Positions 51,159 through 60,591 are shown, counted from the first letter of the stretch. The stretch: 64,000 bases of DNA from Streptomyces sp. MMBL 11-1 (GCF_028622875.1 NZ_CP117709.1:310001-374000); one strand, 5' to 3'. The notes: generated by a model from the letters alone, not told the origin. A program made the numbers and translations.

Positions 51159-52862
51159 ATGTCCGCGGAGCCGTCGGGCCCGGGGAGCACTCCCGTACCG
51201 GTGACGTCCATGCCGCCGTACGGAGCCCCCGACCGGTCGTACGGGCCGTTCGGTGCCAGACTCGCAAAGGTGACGGACCTTGACGACACCTCCGACGGCG
51301 GCTCCGGCGGCCCGCGTCCCCCCGAGGGCCCGGACGGCTCCGACAGCTCGCGCCCGCGCTGTCTGGTGACCGGGGCGACCGGCTACATCGGCGGCCGGCT
51401 GGTGCCCGCCCTGCTCGATGCGGGGTACCGGGTGCGCACCCTGGCCAGAACGCCGCGGAAGCTGCGCGACTACCCCTGGGCGGACCGGGTCGAGGTGGTG
51501 CGCGGCGATGTCACCGACGCCGCGTCCCTGGCGGAGGCGATGCGGGACGTCGATGTGGCGTATTACCTGGTGCACGCGCTCGGTTCCGGCTCGGACTTCG
51601 AGGAGACCGACCGCAGGGCGGCGCGAACCTTCGGCGAACAGGCGCGGGCGGCCGGGGTGCGCCGGATCGTGTATCTGGGCGGGCTGACGCCGGCCGGGGT
51701 GCCGGAGAGGAACCTGTCGCCGCATCTGCGCTCGCGGGCCGAGGTGGGCCACATCCTGCTGGACTCCGGGGTGCCGACGGCGGTGCTGCGAGCGGCGATC
51801 GTCATCGGCTCGGGGTCCGCCTCGTTCGAGATGCTGCGGTACCTCACCGAGCGCCTGCCGCTGATGATCACCCCGAGCTGGGTGCGGACCCGGATCCAGC
51901 CGGTGGCCGTGCGGGACGTCGTCCGGTATCTGGTGGGGAGCGCGAAGCTGCCCGAGGACGTCAACCGGGCCTTCGACATCGGGGGCCCGGACGTCATGAC
52001 GTACCGGGACATGATGCAGCGCTACGCGCGGGTGGCGGGGCTCCGGCGACGGCTGATCCTGCCCGTGCCGGTGCTCACCCCGACGCTCTCCAGCCGCTGG
52101 GTCGGTCTGGTCACACCGGTGCCCGGCTCCATCGCCCGGCCGCTCACGGAGTCGCTGCGCCACGAGGTGGTGTGCCGGGAGCACGACATCGCGGAGTACG
52201 TCCCCGACCCGCCGGACGGGCCCATCGGCTTCGACCGGGCGCTGCGCCTGGCCCTGGAGCGGATCCGGGAGGCGCGGGTCGACACCCGCTGGTCCAACGC
52301 CTCGGTGCCCGGCGCGCCGAGCGACCCGCTGCCCACCGACCCGGACTGGGCGGGCGGCAGCCTCTACCGCGACGACCGGGAGCTGGCGGTGCCGGTCGGT
52401 CCGGACGCGCTGTGGCGGGTGATCGAGGGCATCGGCGGGGAGAACGGCTGGTATTCCTTCCCGCTGGCCTGGGCGGTACGCGGCTGGCTCGACCGGATCG
52501 TCGGCGGGGTGGGGCTGCGGCGCGGCCGGCGGGACGCCCAGCGGCTGCGGGTGGGTGACTCGCTGGACTTCTGGCGGGTGGAGGAGATCCTGCCGGGGGA
52601 ACTGCTGCGGCTGCGGGCCGAGATGCGGCTGCCGGGGCTGGCCTGGCTGGAACTGTCGGTGCGCCGCGACGACCGGGGCCGGACGGTGTACGGGCAGCGC
52701 GCCCTGTTCCATCCGCGCGGGCTGCCCGGTCACGCGTACTGGTGGAGCGTGTGGCCCTTCCACTCGATCGTGTTCGGGGGGATGGCGCGCAATATCGCCG
52801 AGGCGGCCGCGGCCGAGGAGAAGCGCCGTGCGCCGATGGCGGACAGTGGTACAGACAACTAG
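51159..52862 (+). CDS. NAD(P)-binding (SDR-like) protein fused to DUF2867 domain
   Basis: The 567-residue protein has a disordered N-terminus of about 65 residues. An atypical extended-SDR Rossmann domain follows (LVTGATGYIGGRLVPALLDA, then VRGDVTDAASLAEAM), with NmrA-like features and no clear YxxxK. The C-terminal DUF2867 domain (about residues 405-555, LWRVIEGIGGENGWYSFPLA onward) resembles an SRPBCC fold. Fusions of this type are widespread and of unknown function. The adjoining SRPBCC genes at 50658 and 52923 fit the domain theme. ATG at 51159 follows GAGGG. Confidence 0.88.
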   Translation: MSAEPSGPGSTPVPVTSMPPYGAPDRSYGPFGARLAKVTDLDDTSDGGSGGPRPPEGPDGSDSSRPRCLVTGATGYIGGRLVPALLDAGYRVRTLARTPRKLRDYPWADRVEVVRGDVTDAASLAEAMRDVDVAYYLVHALGSGSDFEETDRRAARTFGEQARAAGVRRIVYLGGLTPAGVPERNLSPHLRSRAEVGHILLDSGVPTAVLRAAIVIGSGSASFEMLRYLTERLPLMITPSWVRTRIQPVAVRDVVRYLVGSAKLPEDVNRAFDIGGPDVMTYRDMMQRYARVAGLRRRLILPVPVLTPTLSSRWVGLVTPVPGSIARPLTESLRHEVVCREHDIAEYVPDPPDGPIGFDRALRLALERIREARVDTRWSNASVPGAPSDPLPTDPDWAGGSLYRDDRELAVPVGPDALWRVIEGIGGENGWYSFPLAWAVRGWLDRIVGGVGLRRGRRDAQRLRVGDSLDFWRVEEILPGELLRLRAEMRLPGLAWLELSVRRDDRGRTVYGQRALFHPRGLPGHAYWWSVWPFHSIVFGGMARNIAEAAAAEEKRRAPMADSGTDN

Positions 52863-52922
52863 GGGCGCGACCGCTATCGTATGCCCGGCTCCACCCGCCG
52901 CAGACGCCCGGAGGTGCACGCG

Positions 52923-53402
52923 ATGGCCCGCCGACTCCGTACCGTGGGACGGGAGTTCGCCGACTCCGCGCCGATACGTCTGGTGTTCGCCGCCGATGTG
53001 TCCGCGCCGGTGGACGTGGTGTACCGCGCGCTCGCCGAGGATGTCGCGTCCTGGCCGTCCTGGTTCACCGCCGTCACCCGGGCCACGCCCACCGACGCGG
53101 GCGCGGGCCGCGAGGTGCGGTTACGGGGCGGAGTCCGGTTCCGCGAGACGATCGTGGCCGCCGAACCGGACACGTGCTACGCCTACCGGGCCGACGAGTC
53201 CAACGCCCCGGGCCTCCGGGCCCTGCTGGAGGAGTGGCGGCTCACGCCCGAGGAGTCCGGCACCCGGGTGCAGTGGACCTTCGCCGCCGACGGGACGGGG
53301 ATGTTCCGCCTGGTCCTGAGCCTGGCACGGGCGGGGGTGGGCCGGTCCTTCCGGGACGCCGTGCGCCGGCTGGACGCGCGGCTGGCGACGACGGCGCCCT
53401 GA
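52923..53402 (+). CDS. SRPBCC-family protein (polyketide cyclase-like)
   Basis: This 159-residue SRPBCC protein (VFAADVSAPVDVVYRALAED, WPSWFTAVTRATPT, TRVQWTFAADGTGMFRLVL) has a terminal helix rich in Arg. GGAGG lies nine bases before ATG 52923, which argues against the longer frame from 52881. It is the last gene of the 50.6-53.4 kb run and faces the convergent PLP enzyme gene. Confidence 0.82.
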   Translation: MARRLRTVGREFADSAPIRLVFAADVSAPVDVVYRALAEDVASWPSWFTAVTRATPTDAGAGREVRLRGGVRFRETIVAAEPDTCYAYRADESNAPGLRALLEEWRLTPEESGTRVQWTFAADGTGMFRLVLSLARAGVGRSFRDAVRRLDARLATTAP

Positions 53403-53422
53403 GCGACGCGCCGAGTCCGGCC

Positions 53423-54556
53423 TCAGCAGGGCCAGGTCCCGGTCATGAGGAAGTCGTCGATGGCGGCGGTGTACGGGGCGATGTCCAGTCCCTGTTCCTC
53501 CAGCCACGCGTCGGAGTAGTACTTGTCCAGGTAGCGGTCGCCCGGGTCGCACAGCAGGGTGACGACGCTGCCCCGCTCGCCCCGCTCCACCATCTCGGCG
53601 ATCAGCTTGAAGGCGCTCCACAGTCCGGTGCCCGTGGACCCGCCCGCCTTGCGGCCGATGACGCGCTCCAGGGCGCGGACGGCGGCGACGCTGGCGGCGT
53701 CGGGCACCTTCATCATGCGGTCGATGGCGCCGGGCACGAAGCTGGGCTCCATGCGCGGGCGGCCGATGCCCTCGATGCGCGAGCCGCGGTCGCTGGTGGC
53801 GTGCGGGTCGTTGCGGGTCCAGCCGTCGAAGAAACAGGAGTTCTCCGGGTCGGGCACGCAGATGCGGGTGTCGTGCTGGAGGTAGTGGACGTAGCGGGCG
53901 ATGGTCGCCGAGGTGCCGCCGGTCCCGGCGGTGGCGACGATCCAGGCGGGTTCCGGGTAGCGCTCCAGGCGCAGCTGCTGGTAGATCGACTCCGCGATGT
54001 TGTTGTTGCCGCGCCAGTCGGTGGCGCGCTCCGCGTAGGTGAACTGGTCCATGTAGTGCCCGCCGGTCTCGGCGGCGAGGGCGGCGGACTGTTCGTACAT
54101 GGTGCGCGAGTCGTCCACGAAGTGGCACCGCCCGCCGTGGAATTCGATGAGCCGGGTCTTCTCCGGGCTGGTGGTGCGCGGCATCACGGCGATGAACGGG
54201 ACGCCGATCAGCTTGGCGAAGTACGCCTCCGACACGGCGGTCGAACCGCTGGACGCCTCGATGACCGGCCTGTCCGGCCGGATCCAGCCGTTGCAGAGCC
54301 CGTACAGGAAGAGCGAGCGGGCGAGGCGGTGCTTGAGGCTGCCGGTGGGGTGCGTCGACTCGTCCTTGAGGTAGAGGTCGATGCCCCACGCCTCGGGCAG
54401 CGGGAAGCGCAGCAGGTGGGTGTCGGCGGACCGGTTCGCGTCGGCCTGGACCTTGCGGACGGCGTCCTTGAGCCAGGCCCGGTACCCGGGGTCGCTGCGG
54501 TCGACGTCCACGGTCACCCTGGCCCCGTGTTCGGTTGCGTGCTCACTGGTGTGCAT
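53423..54556 (-). CDS. PLP-dependent cysteine synthase-family enzyme (Cds1-like)
   Basis: This 377-residue fold-type II PLP enzyme has the cofactor Lys in [13 protein letters not shown] (residues about 75-87), the phosphate-binding [15 protein letters not shown] loop and the substrate loop [14 protein letters not shown]. It resembles mycobacterial Cds1, an L-cysteine desulfhydrase releasing H2S, more than CysK, which lacks the long C-terminal extension seen here. Cysteine synthesis is the alternative. AGGAG precedes ATG 54556. It is a single gene with 232 bases to the divergent gene. Confidence 0.88.
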   Translation of the reverse strand: MHTSEHATEHGARVTVDVDRSDPGYRAWLKDAVRKVQADANRSADTHLLRFPLPEAWGIDLYLKDESTHPTGSLKHRLARSLFLYGLCNGWIRPDRPVIEASSGSTAVSEAYFAKLIGVPFIAVMPRTTSPEKTRLIEFHGGRCHFVDDSRTMYEQSAALAAETGGHYMDQFTYAERATDWRGNNNIAESIYQQLRLERYPEPAWIVATAGTGGTSATIARYVHYLQHDTRICVPDPENSCFFDGWTRNDPHATSDRGSRIEGIGRPRMEPSFVPGAIDRMMKVPDAASVAAVRALERVIGRKAGGSTGTGLWSAFKLIAEMVERGERGSVVTLLCDPGDRYLDKYYSDAWLEEQGLDIAPYTAAIDDFLMTGTWPC

Positions 54557-54788
54557 GGGCCTGCTCCTGTTGCTCGCCGATCCGTACCCCGCGCGTCCAC
54601 GATATGCACCCCACCTGCACAAACGGTCACTTTGGTGGCCCATAGCGTTACCTTTGACCGCCGCCCCCGGAGCGGCGGCGACCGGAGGTGCGCACGGGGC
54701 CCGTCACCCGTCCGGGCCCTCTGGCGATCCGGCGCGCGTCGGGGCACACTGCACAGCAGGAGTGGTGTCGAAGGGGGGCGAATCCGCC

Positions 54789-55106
54789 ATGGCGGACGTC
54801 GAGTTCAGTGCGTCGGGAGTCAGGATCGAGCGGTTCACCCGGTCGCTGACCAGAGCTGGTCAGGTGGTGGTGAAGGACGGGCGGCTGTCGCTGCTCACGA
54901 GCAGCGGGCGGGAGATCGACAGCGCCCCGGTGGGCTCCGTGAGTGCGCGCACATGGTGGTTCATCGCGGCCGATTCCGTCATCGCCCGGGTGAACGGGGT
55001 GCGCTACCGGTTGACGATGGGGCAGCGCAGCCGCAGACGCGACGGGGCGGCTCCGTTGCGGCGTTTCCTGGAGACGCTGCGCAGTGCGCGGGGCCGCCGG
55101 GACTGA
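54789..55106 (+). CDS. Small conserved protein of unknown function
   Basis: The 105-residue protein is beta-rich in its first 75 residues (ADVEFSASGVRIERFTRSLT, WWFIAADSVIARVNGVRYRL) with a basic Arg-rich C-terminus. It has no signal or membrane segment. GGGGGG lies upstream of ATG 54789. The fold might be pleckstrin-like, but I recognise no family. Confidence 0.65.
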   Translation: MADVEFSASGVRIERFTRSLTRAGQVVVKDGRLSLLTSSGREIDSAPVGSVSARTWWFIAADSVIARVNGVRYRLTMGQRSRRRDGAAPLRRFLETLRSARGRRD

Positions 55107-55198
55107 GGGGCCGGTGACGGGCGGGGCGGGCCGACGCCCGGGCCGCCGGTCTCCCCCGCGAGTTGCGGAGCCGTATCCGCTGGGCCACGCTGGACCCA

Positions 55199-55226
55199 TG
55201 TCACTGAAGGTGCACCCTCGGTGACA
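55199..55226. promoter_or_regulatory. Nested palindrome upstream of HATPase gene
   Basis: TGTCAC (55199-55204) and GTGACA (55221-55226) flank an inner perfect palindrome GGTGCACC (55209-55216). It lies about 140 bases upstream of the HATPase start and could be an operator. Confidence 0.35.
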
Positions 55227-55363
55227 GAGCGATCCGCTCCACGGGCCGGATCGCGCGACACGAGCAGACACGACAAGAGCAGAGCGGATTCGGCAGTCAG
55301 TCGTCCGCCGGCTCCGTTGGTGTCTCTTCTCTTCTTCCGGACCTATTTCGGGGAGTCGCAGCC

Positions 55364-55882
55364 GTGATCAGCGAGCCAAGCAGGCACTGCACGGTGGAGC
55401 TCCAGGCCCTGCCGTCGCGGATCGGTCAGGTCCGCAGAATCATTTCGGCGCAACTGCGCTACTGGCATCTCGATCCTCTGATCGACCAGGCGGCCCTGGG
55501 CGTCACCGAGCTTCTCACCAATGTTCACCGGCACGCACAGCCGGACAAGTCATGCACCGTCGACATCGAGCTGCTGCTCGACCGGCTGACGGTCTCCGTC
55601 CACGACCACGATCCGCGCCTGCCCATGGTGAACGAGGCGGACTCGTTCGCCACGTCGGGCCGGGGCCTGGCCCTGATCGCGGCCGTCAGCGAGAGCTGGG
55701 GGGTGCGGCCGATCGGCTCGGCCGGGAAGGCCGTCTGGTTCACCCTGCCGGCGGCCACCGGCGCCTCGACCCTGCCACCGCTCGCGGTCTACGGGTCGAT
55801 GACCGATGGGCCGTTCGGGGCCGTGACCATCACCCCCGACGACATCGTGGCCGTGCCCGCCCGGTCGGCCGTCGTCGGCTGA
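55364..55882 (+). CDS. HATPase_c_2 ATP-binding regulatory protein
   Basis: This 172-residue GHKL protein, the third of its kind in the window, has N-box TELLTNVHRHAQPDKSC (residues about 48-64), VSVHDHDPRLP and the glycine motif TSGRGLALIAAVSESWG. A C-terminal 40-residue extension ends in TITPDDIVAVPARS, beyond the usual domain. GTG 55364 follows GGGGAG. The intact His-Ala in the N-box and the extension place it in the large Streptomyces group of anti-sigma-like proteins with unknown partners. Confidence 0.85.
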   Translation: MISEPSRHCTVELQALPSRIGQVRRIISAQLRYWHLDPLIDQAALGVTELLTNVHRHAQPDKSCTVDIELLLDRLTVSVHDHDPRLPMVNEADSFATSGRGLALIAAVSESWGVRPIGSAGKAVWFTLPAATGASTLPPLAVYGSMTDGPFGAVTITPDDIVAVPARSAVVG

Positions 55883-55892
55883 CGGCCGACCG

Positions 55893-55993
55893 GGCGCGCA
55901 CGGCCGGGCAGGGCGCGTACGGCCGGGCAGGGCGCGTACGGCCGGGCCGGGAGCGCGGCCGGGCAGGGCGCGTCGGCCGGGCCGGGGAGCGCG
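55893..55993. repeat. 19-bp GC-rich tandem repeats
   Basis: GGCCGGGCAGGGCGCGTAC occurs at 55902-55920 and 55921-55939, with degenerate copies on either side. The array lies between the stops of the convergent HATPase and SHOCT genes. Confidence 0.8.
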
Positions 55994-56047
55994 GCGGGGC
56001 GGAGCGGACATCGCACCGCCCCGCCGCACTCCGTTCCGGCCCCGGGG

Positions 56048-56341
56048 TCACGCCTTGCCGCCTCCCGCGGCCCGGCCGAACTGCTCGTCCAGCACGGACA
56101 GTCGGCGCCAGTACTCGTCCTCGTCGATCTCCCCCGCGGCGAAGCGGCGGCCGAGCAGCGCGATCGGCGAGGAGTCGCCGGGGACGGCCCCCGCGGTACG
56201 GGCGGCCGCCCACGGGCCTCCGCGCCCGCGCCACACGGTGCGGCGCAGCAGGGTGACGATCCCGATCACGACCGCCGCCCAGAGAAGCGGGAAGAGCAGG
56301 ACCCAGGGGCCGGGTCCGCCGGAGTGCGCCAGGGTGTACAT
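56048..56341 (-). CDS. SHOCT-domain small membrane protein
   Basis: This 97-residue protein has one membrane segment (WVLLFPLLWAAVVIGIVTLL, residues about 13-32) and a C-terminal SHOCT motif (IALLGRRFAAGEIDEDEYWR then RLSVLDEQF). SHOCT motifs often mediate oligomerisation. GGGAG precedes ATG 56341. The gene follows the ROK gene on the same strand with a 314-base gap. Confidence 0.85.
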   Translation of the reverse strand: MYTLAHSGGPGPWVLLFPLLWAAVVIGIVTLLRRTVWRGRGGPWAAARTAGAVPGDSSPIALLGRRFAAGEIDEDEYWRRLSVLDEQFGRAAGGGKA

Positions 56342-56655
56342 GTCGGTCAGCTCCCTCGTTCGCGGATGGCGTGGTGCCGTTCCCGTCGCTTCCGAGCCTG
56401 CCTGGCGGGGCCCCTCCGGGGCGTCGTACGTCCGGCGGCCGTGTGCGTACTCCGTCGGGAGCAGCCGGAGTACGCGCCTCCCCGCCCCTGCCTTTCGGTG
56501 CCCACTGAGCACCCGGGACCGGGCTGATCGAGGCCGCGCGGGAGCTCCCGCGGAAGCACGGCCAGGGTCTTTCGTTCGGATCAGGCCGGGTCGGGGAGCG
56601 GGACGGCAGGGGTGAACGGCTCCCGCCCGGCGTCGGCCCGGCCGCCGCTCACCGC
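56342..56655. other. Spacer between ROK and SHOCT genes with hairpin
   Basis: There is no gene here. GCGTACTCCG (56445-56454) and CGGAGTACGC (56466-56475) form a perfect 10-bp stem with an 11-base loop, and a smaller GGTGC/GCACC stem lies near 56497-56513. They may end ROK transcription or regulate the SHOCT gene. Confidence 0.5.
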
Positions 56656-57870
56656 TCAGGCCAGGGCGGCGAGGGGGTCGTCGAGGACCGGCTGCCAGGC
56701 CAGTTCGGCGGCGCCCACCAGGCTGTTGTGGTCCAGGGTGCACGGCAGGATCGGCACGCTTCCGCTGCGCCCCCACAGGCTCCGGTCGGCGACGACCGCA
56801 CGCAGCCGCTCCGGATCCGCCTCCAGCAGGTCGCGGTGGAGCCCGCCGAGGATGATCCGGTCCGGGTTGAGGATGTTGACCAGCCCGGCGAGCCCCAGGC
56901 CCAGACGGTCGATCAGCGCCTCGGCGGCGTGACGCACGGCGGGGTCGCCGTACTCCGCGCGGAGCAGGTTTCCGGCCTGCTTGAGGAGGGACTCCTCGGG
57001 GCCGGGTTCGCGGCGGGCGGTGGTGAGGAAGGCCAGCGGGTCGGTCTCCACGTCGAGGCAGCCGCGTCCGCCGCAGTGGCAGGGCCGCCCCTCGGGGTTC
57101 ACGGTGAGGTGTCCCACCTCCAGCGCGAGGCCCGAACTCCCACTGTGCAGGCGGCCGTCGAGCACCAGCGCCCCGCCGACGCCCCGGTGGCCGGTGGCGA
57201 CGCAGAGGAGGTGCTGGGCGCCGCGGCCCGCGCCGTGCCGATGCTCGGCCAGTGCGGTGAGGTTGACGTCGTTGCCGGTGAACGCGGGCCCGGTGATGCC
57301 CGCTTCGCGTACACACGCGGCGAAGATGTCCCGGACCGGGGAGCCCACGGGCCAGGCGATGTGCAGCGGGTTGAGGGCGGTGCCCTCCGGCTCGGCGACC
57401 GCCGACGGCACCGCGAGCCCGGCCCCCGCGCAGCGCAGCCCGCTCTCGCGCAGCAGCCCGGCCCCGGCCTCCACGACCTCGCCGAGCACCTGCGCGGGGT
57501 CGGCCATCACCGCGACGCAGCCCGGCGAGGTGGCGACGATCCGTCCGCCGAGCCCGACGAGCGCGGCCCGGAAGCCGTCGGCGTGCACCTGGGCGGCGAG
57601 GACCACGGGGCCGGTCTCCAGGACGGACAGCCGGTGCGAGGGGCGGCCCTGGGACCCGGCCGCCGACCCGGGGCTGGAGTCGACCCGGATCAGCCCGAGC
57701 GCCTCCAGCTCCGCGGCGACCGCCCCGGCGGTGGCGCGGGTGACGCCGAGTTCGGAGGTGAGCACGGCCCGGGTGGGGGCGCGCCCGGTGTGGACCAGTT
57801 CCAGTGCGGGCCCGAGCGCACTGCGGCCCCTCTCCAACTTCGTCCGGGTGGTGGTCGCCTTGCCGTTCAT
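56656..57870 (-). CDS. ROK-family transcriptional regulator
   Basis: This 404-residue protein has an N-terminal winged helix (APTRAVLTSELGVTRATAGA then VAAELEALGLI, residues about 28-60). The ROK sugar-binding domain has FTGNDVNLTALAEHR, a sugar-site EVGHLTVNP and the zinc motif CHCGGRGCLD. It lacks an obvious catalytic kinase DxGxT, so it is a regulator rather than a kinase. It is divergent from the MFS gene, whose start overlaps an AGTTTG/CAAACT operator, so it probably represses that gene and responds to a sugar. Confidence 0.93.
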   Translation of the reverse strand: MNGKATTTRTKLERGRSALGPALELVHTGRAPTRAVLTSELGVTRATAGAVAAELEALGLIRVDSSPGSAAGSQGRPSHRLSVLETGPVVLAAQVHADGFRAALVGLGGRIVATSPGCVAVMADPAQVLGEVVEAGAGLLRESGLRCAGAGLAVPSAVAEPEGTALNPLHIAWPVGSPVRDIFAACVREAGITGPAFTGNDVNLTALAEHRHGAGRGAQHLLCVATGHRGVGGALVLDGRLHSGSSGLALEVGHLTVNPEGRPCHCGGRGCLDVETDPLAFLTTARREPGPEESLLKQAGNLLRAEYGDPAVRHAAEALIDRLGLGLAGLVNILNPDRIILGGLHRDLLEADPERLRAVVADRSLWGRSGSVPILPCTLDHNSLVGAAELAWQPVLDDPLAALA

Positions 57871-57977
57871 GGGGGCGAGTCTCCCATGATCCGGAGGCGT
57901 CCCGGACGCCCAGGGCCGGTCCGGGGATCCCGTTCCGGCCACGGCCGGGCCCTCGGAACGTACGGCGTGCGGCGATG

Positions 57978-58033
57978 TTGCGCCCATCGCCGGAGCGACC
58001 CTATGCTGAGTTTGTGCCGCAACTAAACAAACT
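57978..58033 (+). promoter_or_regulatory. MFS promoter with overlapping ROK-type operator
   Basis: TTGCGC (57978-57983) and TATGCT (58002-58007) are 18 bases apart. The expected transcription start falls at about 58014, the GTG start of the MFS gene. AGTTTG (58009-58014) and CAAACT (58028-58033) form an inverted repeat like XylR/ROK operators and would block initiation. Confidence 0.55.
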
Positions 58034-59240
58034 GCGGACGGCCCTACCGGGGGGACCTCGCGGAGACACCGCCCCACCCTCGTCGGCCCGCCTCCGTACC
58101 GCGCTGACCGTGTTCTTCGCCCTCGACGGGTTCCTCTTCGCCGGCTGGGTGGTCCGTATCCCGGCCATCAAGCAGCAGACCGGAGCCTCCGCCTCCACCC
58201 TCGGACTCGCCCTGCTCGGCGTCTCCGCGGGGGCGGTCATCACCATGATGCTCACCGGCCGGCTCTGCCGCCGTTACGGCAGCCACGCCGTCACGGCGGG
58301 CTGCGGCGTCCTGCTCCCCCTGAGCATCGCCCTGCCCGCCCAGACCCACTCGGCGCTCTCCCTCGGTCTCGTGCTGCTGGTGTTCGGAGCGGCCTACGGC
58401 GGAATGAACGTGGCGATGAACAGCGCCGCCGTCGACCTGGTCACCGAGTTGCGCAGGCCCGTGATGCCAAGCTTCCACGCGGCGTTCAGCCTGGGCGGCA
58501 TGGTCGGCGCCGGGCTCGGCGGGCTGGTCGCGGGGGGCCTCTCCGCGTCCACGCACCTCTTCCTGCTGGCCGGGACCGGCCTGCTCGTCACCGCCTTCGC
58601 CGGACCCGCCCTGCTGCGCCACCGCCCGGCCCCCGTCGCCCCGGAGGCCGTCGACCGGCGAGCGCCGAAACAGCGGCTGTCGCCCCGGGCCCGCCGGGTC
58701 GTGGTGCTCTTCGGCGTGATCGCCCTGTGCACGGCGTACGGGGAGGGGGCCCTCGCCGACTGGGGCGCACTGCACCTGGAACAGGACCTGGGCGCGCACC
58801 CCGGGATCGCCGCCGCCGGATACGCGCTGTTCGCCCTGACGATGACAGCGGGCCGGCTGACCGGAACGATGCTCCTGGAACGGCTCGGCCAGACCCGCAC
58901 CCTCGTCCTCGGCGGCGCGACCGCTTCGGCCGGCATGCTGCTGGGCTCGCTGGCCCCGACCACCTGGGCGGCGCTGGCCGGGTTCGCGGTCACCGGCCTC
59001 GGACTCGCCAACATCTTCCCCGTCGCGGTGGGGCGCGCGGGCGAACTCGCGGGACCGAGCGGGGTAGCCGCTGCCTCGACGCTCGGCTACGGCGGGATGC
59101 TGCTCGGTCCGCCCGCGATCGGCTTCCTCGCCGACTGGTTCTCCCTGCCGCTGGCCCTGACGACGGTGGCCCTGCTGGCCGCGGCGGCTGCCGCCCTGGG
59201 TTACGGGGCCCGCAACGCCACATCGGATGCGCACACCTGA
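58014..59240 (+). CDS. MFS transporter controlled by the divergent ROK regulator
   Basis: The 408-residue permease has 12 predicted membrane segments. The sequences RLRTALTVFFALDGFLFAGW, GRLCRRYGSHAVTAGCG and GAAYGGMNVAMNSAAVDL resemble the fucose/YbjJ-like group of sugar transporters. Uptake or efflux of a sugar sensed by the ROK protein is likely. GTG at 58014 lies only 7 bases after a -10-like TATGCT and has no ribosome site, so the mRNA is probably leaderless. Longer in-frame extension to 57804 runs antisense through the ROK gene and is rejected. Confidence 0.88.
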   Translation: MPQLNKLRTALPGGPRGDTAPPSSARLRTALTVFFALDGFLFAGWVVRIPAIKQQTGASASTLGLALLGVSAGAVITMMLTGRLCRRYGSHAVTAGCGVLLPLSIALPAQTHSALSLGLVLLVFGAAYGGMNVAMNSAAVDLVTELRRPVMPSFHAAFSLGGMVGAGLGGLVAGGLSASTHLFLLAGTGLLVTAFAGPALLRHRPAPVAPEAVDRRAPKQRLSPRARRVVVLFGVIALCTAYGEGALADWGALHLEQDLGAHPGIAAAGYALFALTMTAGRLTGTMLLERLGQTRTLVLGGATASAGMLLGSLAPTTWAALAGFAVTGLGLANIFPVAVGRAGELAGPSGVAAASTLGYGGMLLGPPAIGFLADWFSLPLALTTVALLAAAAAALGYGARNATSDAHT

Positions 59241-59354
59241 TCACCCGCACACCTGGTCGATTGAGTAGCCGTACTCAGGCGGGCCCCGCTCCCCCGGCGC
59301 ACGATGGAAGCCTCGACCGAGCACGAAGCAGAGCAAGAAGCAGGGGAGCACACC

Positions 59355-59720
59355 ATGAAGCGCCTGACCGGCCACCCGCACCTGAACACCCTGGTCCGGC
59401 TGACCTTCCGCAACCCCGCTTCCCTGATCTACCTCGGGCTGGTGCTCGCGGCGACCCTCTTCGTCGCCGTGGACACCCTGTTCGTCGCCCACGAGGACGC
59501 CTCGTTCTCCGGTGTCTGGCTGTTCCTCCTCGCGGCCCCGACCGTCTTCCTGTTCTTCCTCGGCGGCTCCCTGGCGGGCGCCGAGGCGGGCGGGCCCACG
59601 TGGTTCCTGGTGCTCGGCCTGGTGGTCTCGGTCCTCGTCCAGTCGCTGGCCCTGGGCTGGTTCGTCCGCCTGGTGCGCCGGGCCGGGTCGGCCGGTTCCG
59701 CGCACCCGCAGGGCGTCTGA
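59355..59720 (+). CDS. SCO4225-family membrane protein
   Basis: This 121-residue protein has three membrane segments (about residues 25-45, 52-75 and 82-105) and the start HLNTLVRLTFRNPASLIYLG characteristic of the SCO4225 group of Streptomyces. Function is unknown. GGGGAG precedes ATG 59355. It is followed by the maleylpyruvate-isomerase-type gene on the same strand after 42 bases. Confidence 0.85.
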   Translation: MKRLTGHPHLNTLVRLTFRNPASLIYLGLVLAATLFVAVDTLFVAHEDASFSGVWLFLLAAPTVFLFFLGGSLAGAEAGGPTWFLVLGLVVSVLVQSLALGWFVRLVRRAGSAGSAHPQGV

Positions 59721-59762
59721 CGCCCCGGACGGGTCCCGCGGGCCCCTGGCACAATCGCCGTC

Positions 59763-60554
59763 ATGCAGATCGCCGAGCACATCGCGTCGTTGTCCGAGGA
59801 AGGGCGGCTGCTGGCGGCCGCCGCCGAGCGGGCCGGAACGGGGGCGTCGGTCCCGACCTGCCCCGGCTGGCAGATACGCCATCTGCTGCGGCACACCGGC
59901 ATGGTCCACCGGTGGGCGGCGGCGTTCATCACCGAGGGGCATACGGCCTACCGGCCCGACGGCGGCGAACCCGACCTCGACGGCGCCGAACTCCTGGACT
60001 GGTTCCGCGAGGGACACCGCCATCTGGTCCGGTCCCTTGAGGAAGCGCCCGACGGGCTGGACTGCTGGACCTTCCTGCCGGCCCCCTCGCCCCTGGCTTT
60101 CTGGTCCCGCCGCCAGCTGAACGAGACGACCGTGCACCGCGTGGACGCGGAATCGGCGCACGGCGGACCACTGACCCCGGTGTCCGCGGACCGGGCGGTC
60201 GACGGCATCGACGAACTCCTCACCGGCTTCCACGCCCGGCCCAAGAGCCGGGTCCGCTCCAAGACACCGCGCACGCTGCGGGTGCGGGCCGTCGACACGG
60301 AGGCGGCCTGGACGGTACGGATATCGCAGGACCCGCCAAAGGCCGTACGTTCGGCCGGGCCTGGCAGCACGGACCCCCGGGGCGGCGACGGCGGCACGGG
60401 CGGCCTCACGGAACGCGTCGACTGCGAGCTGAGCGGTACGGCGGAGGGGCTCTATCTCACCCTCTGGAACCGGCTTCCGCTCACCGCCGTCACCCTGCGC
60501 GGCGACCGCTCGGTGGCCCGGACCTGGACGGACAACTCCGCGGTCACCTGGTGA
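59763..60554 (+). CDS. Maleylpyruvate isomerase family mycothiol-dependent enzyme
   Basis: The 263-residue protein has the DinB-like mycothiol-binding domain (PTCPGWQIRHLLRHTGMVHR, residues about 32-51, with metal-ligand His) and NETTVHRVDAE with a second conserved His. A C-terminal MDMPI_C domain follows (LYLTLWNRLP near the end). The actual reaction is unknown; relatives include maleylpyruvate isomerase and mycothiol S-transferases. It ends 37 bases before the stop of the convergent response regulator. Confidence 0.88.
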   Translation: MQIAEHIASLSEEGRLLAAAAERAGTGASVPTCPGWQIRHLLRHTGMVHRWAAAFITEGHTAYRPDGGEPDLDGAELLDWFREGHRHLVRSLEEAPDGLDCWTFLPAPSPLAFWSRRQLNETTVHRVDAESAHGGPLTPVSADRAVDGIDELLTGFHARPKSRVRSKTPRTLRVRAVDTEAAWTVRISQDPPKAVRSAGPGSTDPRGGDGGTGGLTERVDCELSGTAEGLYLTLWNRLPLTAVTLRGDRSVARTWTDNSAVTW

Positions 60555-60591
60555 GCGCCACCCGGGCCGGAGGACGGGGGCGCGCCCTGCC

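Noticed and set aside
57804..58013. Upstream extension of the MFS gene
   Set aside because: It would run antisense through the start of the ROK gene and across the shared promoter.
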